Notes: generated from the sequence alone by a model not told the origin. A DNA stretch of 29,134 bases from Psilocybe azurescens (GCA_023853785.1 JAJIRX010000184.1:1-29134), one strand, 5' to 3'. Positions 9,311-21,012 are shown, counted from the first letter of the stretch. Translations and numbers: made by a program.

Positions 9311-10462
9311 CTTTATTGGTGCAATTACTGCAATACTAAAAATTGGCTTGTATAAGTAATTGATGAAGAAATATATTATAAAGCACTGTACTGGATGGTT
9401 TTGAGAGGTTCTCTCTGACAGCTTAAAATATTGTCAATAAGAGGCTTTGTGGGACAATTGGTTTGTGTTGAGTAGGAAGAGGCATAAAATTATTTACATA
9501 AGGGATAGCACCATTGGACTAGATATGAAATGAATTCACATACATTATCAAATTTTATCAAGACAAATGCAATGCACCCAGACATCATGATGGCATCCAC
9601 TAAGATCCAATCAACAAATTAATATCATACACTGCAGATATCAAAAACAGACATACATTGGGATGCTGAACACCTGTAAAATTTCAATATTGTTAGACAC
9701 AGTTTACTGTGGTTTGTTGTGCAAATTTTGTTAGTATATTGGGATATATGTCAAAATGGAATCAAGAGATGATGGTGGTACAAGTTTAAGAGATGTTACC
9801 CGGATCTACTCTCATTGTCTCTCATGACCGTGGTTTTCACTCTCATCAAAACTGGGCACGAAATGAACCAAAAATGACATTTCTCTCACACCTACACCAG
9901 TTAAGTTGGTCACTATATTAATAGACAGAAGAACCCAAGGGTAGAGATTCAAGTCATGACTAAATTTCATTTAAATCATTATTAAATACATAGTGCAAGA
10001 ATTAAAAGGAACAGAGAAGACATGTATATGTAATAAAATAATGGAGAGTGTAGATGGACATGCTAAAAGGGGACATAAACTCAAACAAAAATGTAGCAAC
10101 TTGTCTTTTCAACAGACACCTGACAACAGGGACCAACAGGCTACCAGGAAAAAATAAAATAAAACAAAGTCGGAAAGACGAAAGGCAAAAAGAAAACAAC
10201 AAAGAAAAGTTAACATTAAAAAGACCATGTCATGAAAGTGCAATTCTCGAACCGATGTCGATGTCGATGCCGGTCGTTTTGGGAATATTGGGGACTGACT
10301 TGTAAATTTTTGGCGAATGCCAGACAGGGAGGCCATGCATGTGATGCAATGCAACGATGACTATAACGATACAGCAATGCAATGACAAGGTGGTGATGAG
10401 GATGTAACAACAGCTGGAGCAGAGAACGATGGAGGGGAGGGAAGAGTGGTGACTGACTCCAT
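9311..10462. other. Intergenic stretch downstream of the coiled-coil gene
   Basis: This lies between the zinc-cluster fragment and the stop codon of the minus-strand gene at 10463. It is AT-rich up to about 10050, then more balanced. No gene or repeat is supported. The region immediately left of 10463 would hold the 3' untranslated region of the coiled-coil gene. Confidence 0.4.
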
Positions 10463-13093
10463 CTACTCGGGCTTGATCTTCCAAAAGAACAGCCACAGCA
10501 GTGACGCTAAGCAGCGCCATGCCTACCGCCATCTGCATGTTGTTGCTGTTGTTGCTGTCCCGGTCCTTCGCATGTGATGACAACAACAACAACGAGAGCT
10601 TGCTGTTCAGCGCCTGTACGAGCCAATCCCAAATCGCTGACGAGGACATTGACAAGTGAGCGTGGTCGCGAACCAACACAACCCACATGGTCAGTAATGA
10701 AGAAGCCCACAAAGAGGAAATAGAAGAAACTGACGAAGGAAGCACAACCGTCCAAGCAAACACCAACCCCGACTACACCCACACCCAAAAGAAACAAAGA
10801 CCCAGAACACAAGCAGCAACACATCCTTCGCAAACGTCGAATAAAAACACTCACCCTGCTTTCTTCATCTCCCTGTTCATTGTCCTCGTCCTCGTCCTCA
10901 TCAGCGTGATGCCTGGAAACCAAATCAGCATTGAGATCCAGCCCAGATGAGTCCACACTGAAAGGATGGTGGCGCCCTTTGCGGACTTTCCATTGTCCAG
11001 CAAGGACGTGACACTCTCGGTGAGCTTGAATACCGCAGATGGCTCATGTGTTGCAAAGCTCGTCTCTGGATCCAGCACCTTTCCAGTGCTCACCACAGCC
11101 TTTTCCCTCGCGCCGCCGCCCTCCTCTCTCCCCAGACACCCCCCATTATTTTCACCCTTGCCCTCGCTAGCACTCCCACTACCACTACCAGCAGCCACAG
11201 CTGCACCGACTGCCGCCCTCTTCTTCCTCCTTTTATACCTGCCAGAGTCCGAGCCTGAACTCTGTGAGCATGGACTCGGGGGTGTCACTAACCCGCCTCT
11301 CGCATGGCTTTTAGACCCTTCCTCTCCTTCTCCCACTCCCACACCCGCCCCTGCAACAGCAGCCTCAGCAGCCCTCATCCCTCATCCGCTCCAACCCAAA
11401 CTCCACCAACCCCGCCCTTGCTTCCCACTCCTCCTGCACCCTATCCAATCAGCGCGCTCGTCTGCCACTCCTTGCGCGACCGTGCTCCATTGGCCCTCGA
11501 CCGCCTTTTTCCAGAGCTGCATCTTCTCGGCAAAGGTGTGTGTAAGCGTGTTGTTGCTCAGGGCTTGCCTCCGCATCTGCCTCGGTCTCGGTCTTGGTGG
11601 TGCTGATGTTGGCGGCAGAGGTGATTAAAAGAGGCATCTGCGGCAGAGAAGGAAGAGGTCGGCACAGCAGCAGCACCCCTCAACAACCCTTCAAGCTACT
11701 CCACCTTGCACCCCAACCCACGAATCGTGCCTCGACACCTGCAGGGCGAGCTTCATGGCTTTCTGCTTGAGTACATGGCTGCCGTCACTGTCGCAGTGTT
11801 CATGCGTTGCTCCTCTTTCGTGTTGTGCGCCTTCACCTTTGTGGTCTGGGTCTGCGTGGCGCTGCTTGTGGTGCTTGGCCTCAGCCTCGACATCCGACTC
11901 GATCTCCCCATCCCTATCCTTGCTCTCTTGCCGCTCTACCCGCCTCCGGCGCAAGCGTGTGAACTGACACTCGCCCTCCTTGGCCAATCGCCCCATGCAC
12001 AACATGGACAACTCAGGTGTCGTCGGTTGCCCGACACCCAGGCCCTCGCTCTCCCTCGTGGTCTGCATCCTCCTCCTCTGTTTCTGTTTTCTCGTGACCA
12101 ACCTCGTCCTCATCCTCATGCTGCCCCTCTCAACAGCACCATGCACCTCCTCCACAGGTGTTCCATGCACGACTTGCCCACCCTCCACAACTCCCCACCC
12201 TCAGCTTGCACAAGCTCCTCGTCCTCCTCCACACTCTCCAAGTCATGTGGCACGACCGTCGAGACGCTTCTCGCATTGTCATTGCCATCATCGTCAGCTA
12301 GCGCAGCGGAGGGCAGCGGATGACATGACGCCAACGGATGTTGGTTGTTCTTACTCTACCCCAGACGAAGTCAAAGTTGTTGCTGCAGGCAGTGGTGGCG
12401 ACAACGTGGACGTCCCTACCACTTCTGTCGCCCATCCTCCTTCCACTCTGCCTCCATCAAAATTGAGGCCGGAACAGCGACAGGCGCAGTGGGCTATCCC
12501 ACTCCCGAACCTCCAGCAGCGGCCTATGCAACAGCAGCAGCAGGCTGATTGTTAGAAAGCTGAGAAGGAGGAGGCGGTTACGCTATATCCGGCAGTGGAA
12601 CGCGCACAGGCAGGATATGTCGGGAATAACGGAAGATTTGCTGGCTAGAAGTAGAATAAAACGAATGTTGTCAGTATATACGAAATAGAGATGAGAGGAC
12701 AAGAAGTGCGAAAGAGAAATGAAGCGCAATGAGAGTTCCTCAAGACACATTTCAGCAAATCCAAATCCAACATCAAAAAAGCAAAAACAGAAAAATACTC
12801 ACCCCACCCATAAGAACATCTCCCACCCCGCCCACAAGAACATTCCCAGCCCCGCTCACAAGAATACCCCCACTTATCCCATCGCCCCCATCAGACAACC
12901 CAAGTCCGCCCCTGTCTCCCGACTCTTCTGCTGCTTCGTCCTGCAGTCTGTTCAGAATCACATCAAATGTCACACCCGTCTTGCCAGGGGCCACAGGCTG
13001 GATTGTAATAGGTACAAGGATGCCTCTCCATGCCGCTCTGGGCCAGTGCTCAGGTCGTTGTGTTGCGGGTGGTGCCTGATAGAGAGCTAACAC
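10463..13093 (-). pseudogene. Coiled-coil, C-terminally membrane-anchored agaricomycete protein; frame broken
   Basis: I recognise an uncharacterised but conserved agaricomycete protein family by its landmarks in order. They are GKTGVTFDVILNRLQ near the N terminus (12990-12940), ANLPLFPTYP after a first intron (about 12643), and an acidic DDDGNDNARSVSTVVPHDLE (about 12290-12230). A basic and acidic stretch follows (11990-11700), then the coiled-coil FAEKMQLWKKAVEGQWSTV (11545-11485) and TPPSPCSQSSGSDSGRYKRR (about 11280-11225). DPETSFATHEPSAVFKL (11075-11020) and LDLNADLVSR come next, and the protein ends with a hydrophobic tail MQMAVGMALLSVTAVAV plus a short basic end KIKPE before the stop at 10463. 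Probable introns are 12802-12645 (GTGAGT...TTCTAG) and 10854-10637. Several single-base shifts are needed, including one ten codons before the stop, so the copy is either decayed or carries sequencing indels. The function is unknown; the tail suggests membrane anchoring. Confidence 0.7.
12645..12802 (-). other. Probable intron 1 of the coiled-coil gene
   Basis: The minus-strand donor GTGAGT (12802-12797) and acceptor TTCTAG (ending 12645) bound a pyrimidine-rich stretch. Coding similarity to the family stops at the donor and resumes immediately after the acceptor with the Pro-rich ANLPLFPTYP motif. Confidence 0.55.
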
Positions 13094-13229
13094 ATCCTAT
13101 AGGTATGCGATCATGTATGCAAATGTGTACATTTCTGTTCCCTATCCATATTTCCTGTCCACGCTGACGTCCTCTTTATTTGTTCTCCACCTGTAATGAT
13201 CTGGAAATGCTCACAAACAGTGCATAACA

Positions 13230-13576
13230 ACTTAACAGGTACACATTACAAACCTGCTTCTCCCAATCCAAGACAATACGGGCGCTCTCACAGCTCCTGC
13301 CATTGGCTTGTACCGCATGTGTACTCTTGCATATAAGAACAGAACACGAGTGTTCAACTTATTCTGGATACCTTCCAAGAGTAGAACATCCAGCTTGAGG
13401 ACATCCGGGCTGGATTCAATCACAAGGTGATGTAACGACTGGGCTGTTGAAGGGGAGGGGTGCGCCTGTGCTCATGCGTTGGGGTGGGCCAATCAGGCCT
13501 ACGCTAGTGGATCATTTTGGGATGCTCGGAAGGCTTGTCGAGCGGCCGCGCAGTATGGTGTTGCGGGAAAAGGTGT
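13230..13576 (+). CDS. Unrecognised possible coding segment
   Basis: Two adjoining open stretches on the plus strand have ordinary amino-acid composition. One (13240-13430) includes NTGALTAPAIGLYRMCTLAY. The next (13431-13575) includes GAPVLMRWGGPIRPTLVDHF and ends at a TGA at about 13574. A stop lies between them unless one base is shifted. GC content is higher than in the flanks. I do not recognise a family. It could equally be chance or an antisense signal, so this is a weak call. Confidence 0.25.
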
Positions 13577-15881
13577 GATGTTCCTTCTGACTATGAAAGC
13601 ACGTGTACAGCTGCTGATAATCTATACTACTCTTGGGCAGCTTGGCCCAGATCAGTCAGAATTCACTACTACAGCGCATGTGCAACAGGGTCAACATAGA
13701 GAATTTTTATGGTTAGCATAGATGGTTCTAGGATTGGTCGTGGTGTTGGAGTCATGTGTGAGCAAAAGAAGAGGAACATAATGAGCATGATGGCCAAAAA
13801 TTATGGAACGGAGAGGCTGTGGAAGTGGGTGAACTAGATGGGCCCACAGACCTATGAAGAAAGTGCTCGACCTCTGCGTCTCAGTGCAACTCGCAGCTCC
13901 AATGGTTGGAGGTACAATGGGAACACTCAGAGGCATTCAAGCTCAAATCAGAACATGCTATAATGAGTGAGAGTCAACAGCTCAACGTTTGATGGTCATA
14001 TCTTGCAGAAATTTAGAATGTGCCGTCCTGCTGATTGGACACATCGTGCTAATCAATTCTAGTGCTACAGATGTATTTAATTCAGTGAAGCGTATACAGC
14101 ATAAGGACCCACTTGCTGATTACTAGACACATAATATTCATATCTTATGCTACTTATTGTAACAATTCCTTTGGACTGCGTTATGGATGCCCCCTGAAAT
14201 CATTCCGGAACTATCATGATTTGATCCCCTCAGTTCACCCACCGGCCATATAATACTGTCCTCACTGAAACTGTCGGGTGGATATGCTGCATTAAGCAAG
14301 CAGCTGCAGGGGAAGGGCCAGGCTTACACAATTTTACACCCAAGCTCGAGTCCGACTGTAGGGAGGCACGTACAAGTATGGACCGGGGATGAATTGACGT
14401 GAAAGTGAACATGATCCTGAGTACGCACTAGTCATTGTGCCGATAGCCTGACATATTTGTCAAACTTCAACGTTCGCGGAAGGTGTCCAGAAACTGAAGA
14501 GTTAATCACTACTTGACCGGGAAGTGGTATCCCCTCCTCTCCGTTTTGTTCCCTCCTCCACCACTAACCTTGCCATTTGCCTCACCCCCTTCTCTTCACA
14601 CAGGGAGCCTCTGTAGAATGGAGTGTGTCTTAACTTGCACCCGTCAGGGATCAATCTAGGCACCATAGCAGGTGAGACCAACAGCTACATTGATTCCAGA
14701 GCGCGAAGAGACATGTCATTATGCATGGAGACACAAGGATGCTCGAATTTAGACTGTTCCATGTCAGTGTTTTCAACCCATCATGCCCCGGTTTTTATGA
14801 TTCCAGGACATTTGATGACGCCAAGGCTGTATCTATTGTTTCTTGAGATAGGCTCATCATACTGATCAGGTACTTTGCTCGTAATGTCTGGTTGCCTTTG
14901 CTTCTTTCCACCGTGCATAGGCCGGGATTAGAGAGCAGTGAATTGTTTACGCATTTCACTATATAATGTATGTCTTCCAAATATTCAGTCACATATTGAC
15001 ATTAGACGTGCCGGTGCTGCTGGAAAGACAGTAGCTCAACTACAAGAGTAACATAGATCGACCGTGATGTGTAAAATGGATGGTGATGGAGAAATACATT
15101 GGAGTCAATCGACGCGACTGTGCAATTCCCAAGTGAATCTGTATTGGTGAACCTTGTGGCTCCTGAATATTGTGGAAGCCACAGTCGACAATATTGATGC
15201 GATACTCGCGGACCGTTCGACGAAGAAGAATAGAATGTTTGTTTTAAGATAAATTGGTGCTGATTGGCGCTTCTTTCAATCATAGATGCTGTTCTAATGA
15301 ACCCAGGACTATAGCGACGTATCTATTTCACACTTGGAATTAGATTCCTGGTTGCTCGTGACGTTAATAAGCCGGTTACTTCAGATCACTGCTGAACATC
15401 GACAACCCCACAAATTCCTGCTTGCAGCTGAGTTCGACGCTCTTATTGTCGTTTCCCCTTAAGTGTTCAACCGTTGATGTTACATATGTAGTCCAATAAC
15501 ATTACTTACAAATAAATAGGTGTGTAAATTAGCTCAAGACAGCTCACTTTGTAATGGCTTCCTCTTTTTCAAGATCTGCTATTTATGAGCTCGTAATTGG
15601 TAGCACTAAGGCGTGAAAGAGGAAGAGAAAGATGAGATATCATCCGTAGACGCCCATGATGTATGACTGGTAATTATAAATCCAGAGACCAACAAACCTC
15701 GAGAATTGTTTTAGAGAATAATTGGCAGGTAGCTTGAACAGTGATGCCAATGGTCAAAAGCACGGTGAAGTGGAAGGGAAAGGCCGCAGCCGATTGAGGT
15801 CGATTTGAGGTCGATCTGGTGCCAATCACACTATGCTTGCCCACAATTAAACCGGGTTCAGTCGTAGTTGACTCGACAATA
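13577..15881. other. Unassigned stretch
   Basis: Balanced base composition with only short, interrupted open frames on both strands (for example 15283-15002 minus). No motif, intron-exon series, repeat pair or RNA gene could be supported. It may hold decayed genes beyond recognition. Confidence 0.35.
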
Positions 15882-16381
15882 GGCAGTTTGTGTGGAGCCA
15901 TGGGAGCCACCCGTGGCAAAATGTTAATGTGCCATTCCGGCCCATGGCTCGCTCGTGGCTGGCCTGTGGCTTTGATTGACGATGTTGGCGGGTTTTCTGA
16001 GGTGCATATAGCGCAAATATTAGACCTTTTACATTGTAGTGACTGTACGATGTAAATATTACTCTCCTGCAGGTTCATGCCATCATATCTTTGTAAAATT
16101 GGTAGAAAATTTGAGGTAAAAGTAAGCTTAAAAACTAGTCTTTTTGTCAACTTCTCATGTTTAGATTTCTTCACAAACACTTAGGATGGAATGTAGGCAT
16201 CTCATGGCAACTTTTAAACTTTCTTTCATCCTTTGCGTGTCTTATTATTAGTATTATAGATGTATGAAAACTGGTGAAAACAGTCATTTAGCCACAGAAA
16301 AGCCACGAGGCGAGCCACGGGCCAGAATGACACATCAACATTTTGCCACAGGTGGCTCCTCGTGGCTCCACACAAACTGCC
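15882..16381. mobile_element. 500-bp MITE with about 100-bp inverted ends, TA target
   Basis: The left end (15882-15980) and right end (16381-16290, inverted) match closely, both starting GGCAGTTTGTGTGGAGCCA and containing GGCAAAATGTT and TGGCTCGC. TA flanks both sides (15880-15881 and 16382-16383). The ends are full of GAGCCAC/GTGGCTC words. The centre is AT-rich and non-coding. TA duplication and lack of a transposase fit a Tc1/mariner-class MITE. Confidence 0.88.
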
Positions 16382-16490
16382 TAATCAAGGTAATACAAAC
16401 GTACCAGCACCAGAATGCTTGGGTCTTCTCAGAACGGTCCACATCCTGAGTCGTAAAACGCATATGAATCGGTGATTGTTCTGTAGTCAC

Positions 16491-17157
16491 CAAGGGGTGC
16501 CGGGATTGAAAACCCGGACCGGTGGGAGGGGGGGGTAGGCCCCAGGCCGCCAAATTTTTTGGAACCCTCCAGCACAGGGCCTCAGAACCTTGATTTTAGT
16601 GCGCTAGACTGCATTACAGAAGTACAAATGATGTTTCTTGGACTGAAACTCATGGAATAAAAGATCTGTACTGAGAATTGAATTTATTTTTGATTTATTT
16701 CACATTTATTGCTTATTATGGAAGGAAATTAATAAGCAAGAGAAAAAGGGTGCCCAGAAAGCAGCAAGTCGACGAATTGAATGATTGCCTTTAGCGGAAA
16801 GGTTGTCCAACTGTCGGAAGACAACGTGCTAATTTGCAAACAAGCTGGGTGCGAAACGGGACGGGTAAGTAGCTATATAATATATTGGTGGTTTAATTGG
16901 AGGCTTGACTTACCGTTCAATGTTGTCAGTACCACCTTGTATGCATAGGTCTCGAGCAACCGCTTCGGAACTGGGTTTGCGCAGCGTGCGAGGTATCAGG
17001 TCGAGGCAGAGGTGGAAAGCGTGTACGCCGTTGATGTCATATTACTAATAATTACTATATTTGGAAGTGTGCCTGATTACGTAGGGGGAGGGTACCTAGA
17101 GTTGGCCTTAGAAAAAATCGACCCCCGGTACTTTTTTTCGATCCCGGCACCCCCTTG
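16491..17157. mobile_element. 667-bp DNA transposon with 8-bp target duplication
   Basis: The ends read inward CAAGGGG-TGCCGGGATTGAAAA (left) and CAAGGGGGTGCCGGGATCGAAAA (right, inverted), about 22 bp of near-perfect inverted repeat. An exact 8-bp duplication, GTAGTCAC, flanks them (16483-16490 and 17158-17165). Eight-base duplications with CA-starting short ends fit hAT; KDZ-type transposons also make 8-bp duplications. The interior has a small spliced coding relic with a PHD-like zinc motif (16781-17034). It is probably a deletion derivative of a larger element. Confidence 0.85.
16781..17034 (+). pseudogene. C-terminal half of a PHD-type zinc finger, spliced
   Basis: Exon one (16781-16864) ends CKQAGCETGR. 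A 65-bp intron (16865-16929, GTAAGT...TTGTCAG) follows. Exon two (16930-17034) reads YHLVCIGLE then NWVCAACEVSGRGRGGKR and a stop. The order C-x4-C, H-x2-C, W-V-C-x2-C is the second half of a PHD finger (C4HC3). The first half and any upstream protein are missing, although an ATG opens the frame. It lies entirely inside the 8-bp-TSD element, so it is most likely the tail of the parent transposon's protein, or a captured host exon. The intron signals are well formed. Confidence 0.55.
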
Positions 17158-17165
17158 GTAGTCAC

Positions 17166-18964
17166 AACGAAGTGATTAACTAAGTTGGATATCATATACT
17201 TGGGGAATCAAAAATATTGGAATCAAAAACTTGACGCTGGTATTCTTAGCCCAAGTAACGATAGCGTCCAGACTCTAGGGTACGAACATAGGTTCCTGGC
17301 GTGCATACCTCACGCCACATGCGCTGCTCTTTTGGTTCTCCAAATGGTATTTATGGTCGGCAATCTTCGAGGGTGGAGACCATTGAACAAGAGTTTCTGT
17401 CAAAACTGTGAGCTTATCGGCTGTGCCCAAAATCTGTGCGCTATGGGGCCTAATATTTTGCCTCCAAGAGTCGCATACGTTATAGAAATATAATATTTTG
17501 GGATGGTGAAGCTCCCCTAAAGTTCATGCACATGATAGGGCCTGTTACAGGTCCACAATCGGCCAATGACTCAACATGGGTTGATGAAGTCAAGCATCAG
17601 GTGTTTGAGCTTTGAATGTGTTTGCTTTGAAATTGGAAGTCATCTACCAGTCTTTCTCGATGTCGACAGCATCGCTGAGTCAGATGGCCATGAACCACGT
17701 CTTGTCTCAGTTGTCTGTCAGAACCACTTTGTGAATAATGGCGGCAGCAATACCACCTATCCACTGACGCCCAAAAGGTGCCCACAACAACGAGGTCGAA
17801 GAGCCCTGGAAGCAGTCGGATGTTTACGACGAAATGAGGTGTTTTCCTTTGGTGTTGCCTCCGGCGACTGCACCAAGACAAATTTTTCTGATGGTACTGT
17901 TATCTCGGTGGTTGGCGCTCTCGGTTGGATGTTTTGGAGGGCGACTAAACAGCACAGGGTGTGCGCTGGACCCAAGGTTTGTCTTGGTTCTTCCTATTTT
18001 CCTTCCTTTCCGGCCTCCTTTTCGGTTTCTATTTTCTTCTCCGTCCCTTCCTTATGTCTGAATACTTAGAAATTGTTTACCTTCTTCCTTCTGGGCTATC
18101 CACTTGTTCTAAATGCCCGAATCCTCAGGATATTTATCCCCACCACGTCAGCTGTGACCTGCTACCTGCTCCTTGACCAACTGCTATACTCAGTGCCGAA
18201 GACACAGTCAAAGCTTTGTCAAAAGTCATGGACGTCTCCACCAGCCTCGGTTCTTCTCATCGTTATTTTTGGGCAAAATGAAAATGCTGCGTTGTGACGC
18301 GAACTGCCAGCGGCCGTGACAATCTAGGTTTTTGCAGTCTGATGCAGGCGGGATCCTCAATGAGGTTTTCCTTCTATGTTAACGCAGATATTTTTGCAGA
18401 TTCTGTTTCGCTAAACCTTTACCTTGACAATAAAAATGTTTTCATAGGACACGGTTGAGGTTGACCTCGTAGTGGATTGAGAAAAAGCTTCGGTACACAG
18501 CTAAAGTAGGAGGTTTCCCCCGTAGTAATGTATTCTTTTTACATATTTCTTTAGATTATGTTCCGTTTGACTTTAAAATAGACCGTAAAACTATTCCCAA
18601 AGAAAACGGTTGAGACTTGATCTTAAACCGTGTTGAAAAAACACGTATATATGAAGCTCGTTGCATAGTACCTTGGGCCGCTCAGAAAGGTTGCCCGAAT
18701 AATTGGACCAATGAAAGTAATTTTATTGAGCAGTTCTAAAGCTTCTAAGGATTCAAGTTTCCAACGGTGAGTCAGTTCCATGCGCGTGCGTTTCAGATTG
18801 CATTGAACCTGTGGATTTAGTTTCGTTTCCGTGGCCTATTTCGTTTTCACTTTCGAATCTTACTCCTGTCAACGGGTCATCGTCGCTGAGCTACTTCATC
18901 GTCTGAAGATCAGGGTTTGGATTTAGATTATACACTAGCTGCCCCGAAAGGTAAGATATTCGAG
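17166..18964. other. Unassigned stretch
   Basis: Plus-strand open frames at 17185-17493 and 17566-18069 are the longest. Their peptides show no motif I can name, and the second runs into a Phe/Ser-rich tail typical of translated pyrimidine tracts. No repeat pairs or RNA genes are seen. Confidence 0.35.
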
Positions 18965-19281
18965 ATGACTCCCAAATTATACCCAACGTTAACAGGCGCT
19001 GAAACAATTAGAACGTCGGCCCCAGTCGGTGCTTATTGGAAGAATGTTGCTTTGAAACTCATATCCAAACTTATCAATCCAGTGATTTTCTCTGCAGACA
19101 GCTACAAGACTAGTTCTTATCCGTGAGTTCTTATTCCAAACTCCTTGTTTTATATCCTTAAAACCTTCATAGATACCTGGGGCATCCTCTCCCGAAGTCT
19201 TGGAGCCTCTCTTCAGGTGTAGCGTGTTCGCCCCACGATCTGCCTTCCGCCTGTTGCATTGACCAGAAGTTCATATCCGAA
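18965..19281 (+). CDS. Two clean spliced exons, candidate 5' end of the FunK1-type gene
   Basis: From ATG at 18965 the frame reads MTPKLYPTLTGAETIRTSAP and continues to TSSY at 19122. A 50-bp intron (19123-19172, GTGAGT...TTCATAG) follows. The second exon stays open to a new GTAAGT donor at 19282 and includes CSPHDLPSACCIDQKF. Joining across the intron is phase-consistent, which supports a real gene. The next recognisable coding block begins near 19720 and belongs to the FunK1-type relic, so these are plausibly its first exons. That link is inference; an independent small gene is possible. Confidence 0.45.
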
Positions 19282-19719
19282 GTAAGTCTTTCTCTTGCAG
19301 CGTGCAATCTCCATTTAAATGTTTAATGCCATGGCTAGCTATCATGACCATGAATCTCTCCATCCAGCTTCGCATTTGAATTTGAACCCTGGAGATGAGA
19401 TTACATTTTTCAGTTATGTATCAAATCTCAATATTTTTACACATTCTTAAACCCTAGGTTCTACGCTACAAGAGTATAAAAATATTACACAAATTGAAGA
19501 AAATTTGAGCGAGAAATCGCGCGTGCCTCTCGTAGACTCTAACATGATCCATATTTTTCTTTTAATCAAAACGGCCCGAGTGCCAACATTATTGCAAACA
19601 GCTGTAACTTTGTGACAAAAGTGACGAAGTGGCAAAAGTCACATTATTGGCAGTCTCATTTCTCAGTCTACCCTCGTGGACTCAAGCTCTGGCGGATTGA
19701 CATTCTCATTTGACTGAAA

Positions 19720-20935
19720 TCATCAATATGGCACACCCTTATCCCCCGGTATTTGCAATCCAATACCCTGAACTATCTCGTAGAATCCTATGCCGGCTCC
19801 GATCGCCCTGTGATCAAGAATAATATGGTGGGCAAAATCGTCTCACGATGACCCTGCCGTGTTCAGGCGTCTCCGGGTTGACGGAGTCTGCGTATATTTT
19901 AGCGCAACGTGCGCAGCATCCTTGAAGGCCGAGAATGCACAGGATATAAGTCTTTTGAAGGACGTGATAGCCAATGCTTCAAAGAAGTCGCCCGAGGTAT
20001 TAGAGGCTAAGGAGGAGATTGACAAGGGCGTTGACCCAGTTATAACCAGGGGGGAAAAGGGGCGGTAATCATGGATGTGCAGAAGAGAAAAAGATGTATG
20101 ATCCTCTGGTGCGCAATATTCTAAGAGACTTTTGCTTCCTTCCATCTTAAGTGTAATTTTTCTGTGAAGGTCCGTTTGTTCACCCACATCGCAAACTTCG
20201 GCCAGTCCATTGAACCTCGTATATTTCAGAAGACGAATGGTATGCTCAAAGCGGATGAGCCCCACACGTTTAGCTTCCCCAGCCGTCAATCCCGATGTTA
20301 CAATTTCTGCGGCAGAGGTGGCGTCCAACTCGCCCTCGAAGAAACAAGGTCCCAAGCCCATGGCTGCGGGTACAATACTCGGGATCGTAATTCAATCTGC
20401 CAACTACGCGTGGCTCTTCCTGTCCGCCCGTCCATTCATGCCTTTTGCGTCGGGATTCTGATCTTCAGTACGGAATTCTATGTCGGCATTTTCGATCGCG
20501 ATGGTATCACGTTTTCACCCATCTACGACATGTGAGGACACCGAGACCCTCGTTCGCGTTGTACGCAGCCTAGCGTGGGAATTGTTCATCCAGGACCTAG
20601 GTCTGGACCCTACAGTTTGTATTTTGAGTGATAAAGTGACCAAGGAGCTCACTGGCGCTGACAAATACCCTCCGCAGTGGTGGAATCCGTTGGCAGCGAT
20701 TCGCGCCAATGGTGCACCATTGGGCCTCCGATTTGGAGCTCTCTATTATATTTGGGTCGTGGCACCAACGTTTGGCGTGTTCGCTGAAGTTGTTCAAGGA
20801 GTTGACCAGCAACTGCTTTTGCAAGGAAACGAGATGATAATGAAGACCGCGTGGTGCAGTAGTTCCAGGACACCCGAGTCCAATATCTACTTGATGTTGA
20901 GGGCCGAGGCTTTGCCCGGCAGTACGAGTCCTTTT
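19720..20935 (+). pseudogene. FunK1-type fungal protein kinase, decayed
   Basis: FunK1 kinases are a large agaricomycete family related to Ser/Thr kinases. Family-like pieces occur in order but in changing frames. They are LVESYAGSDRPVIKNNMVGK (19770-19835), then VFRRLRVDGV and SLKAENAQDISLLKDVIANA (19860-19980). THIANFGQSIEPRIFQKTNG (20180-20240) is followed by IVIQSANYAWLFLSARPFMP (20385-20445) and VGILIFSTEFYVGIFDRDGI (20450-20510). EDTETLVRVVRSLAWELFI (20535-20595), LGLDPTV and QGNEMIMKTAW (20820-20855) complete the series. At least four frame breaks separate them (near 19840, 20450, 20530, 20700-20790). The C-terminal kinase lobe with the catalytic HRD/DFG motifs is absent: similarity ends about 20935, where AT-rich sequence and the right-hand transposon begin. 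Confidence 0.7.
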
Positions 20936-21012
20936 TCTTTTTACACCAGAATCTGCACGAAATTATATTATCTAATAATAATTTATTATGTTATCAATAA
21001 TCATAGTATCAT

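Noticed and set aside
10966..11628. Long plus-strand open frame (220 codons) rich in Pro, Ser, Leu and Ala
   Set aside because: It is the antisense of the coiled-coil gene, and the minus strand carries the recognisable family motifs.
11706..12555. Overlapping plus-strand open frames with Pro/Ser/His-rich peptides
   Set aside because: Antisense shadows of the same GC-rich gene; low-complexity translation only.
17110..17160. TTCGATCCC word resembling a tRNA or SINE B box
   Set aside because: It lies in the inverted end of the 8-bp-TSD element and has no matching A box or cloverleaf.
20164..20535. Glycerol-3-phosphate dehydrogenase-like reading of the minus strand
   Set aside because: The apparent match was to a short stretch only; the plus strand carries an ordered series of FunK1-type motifs.
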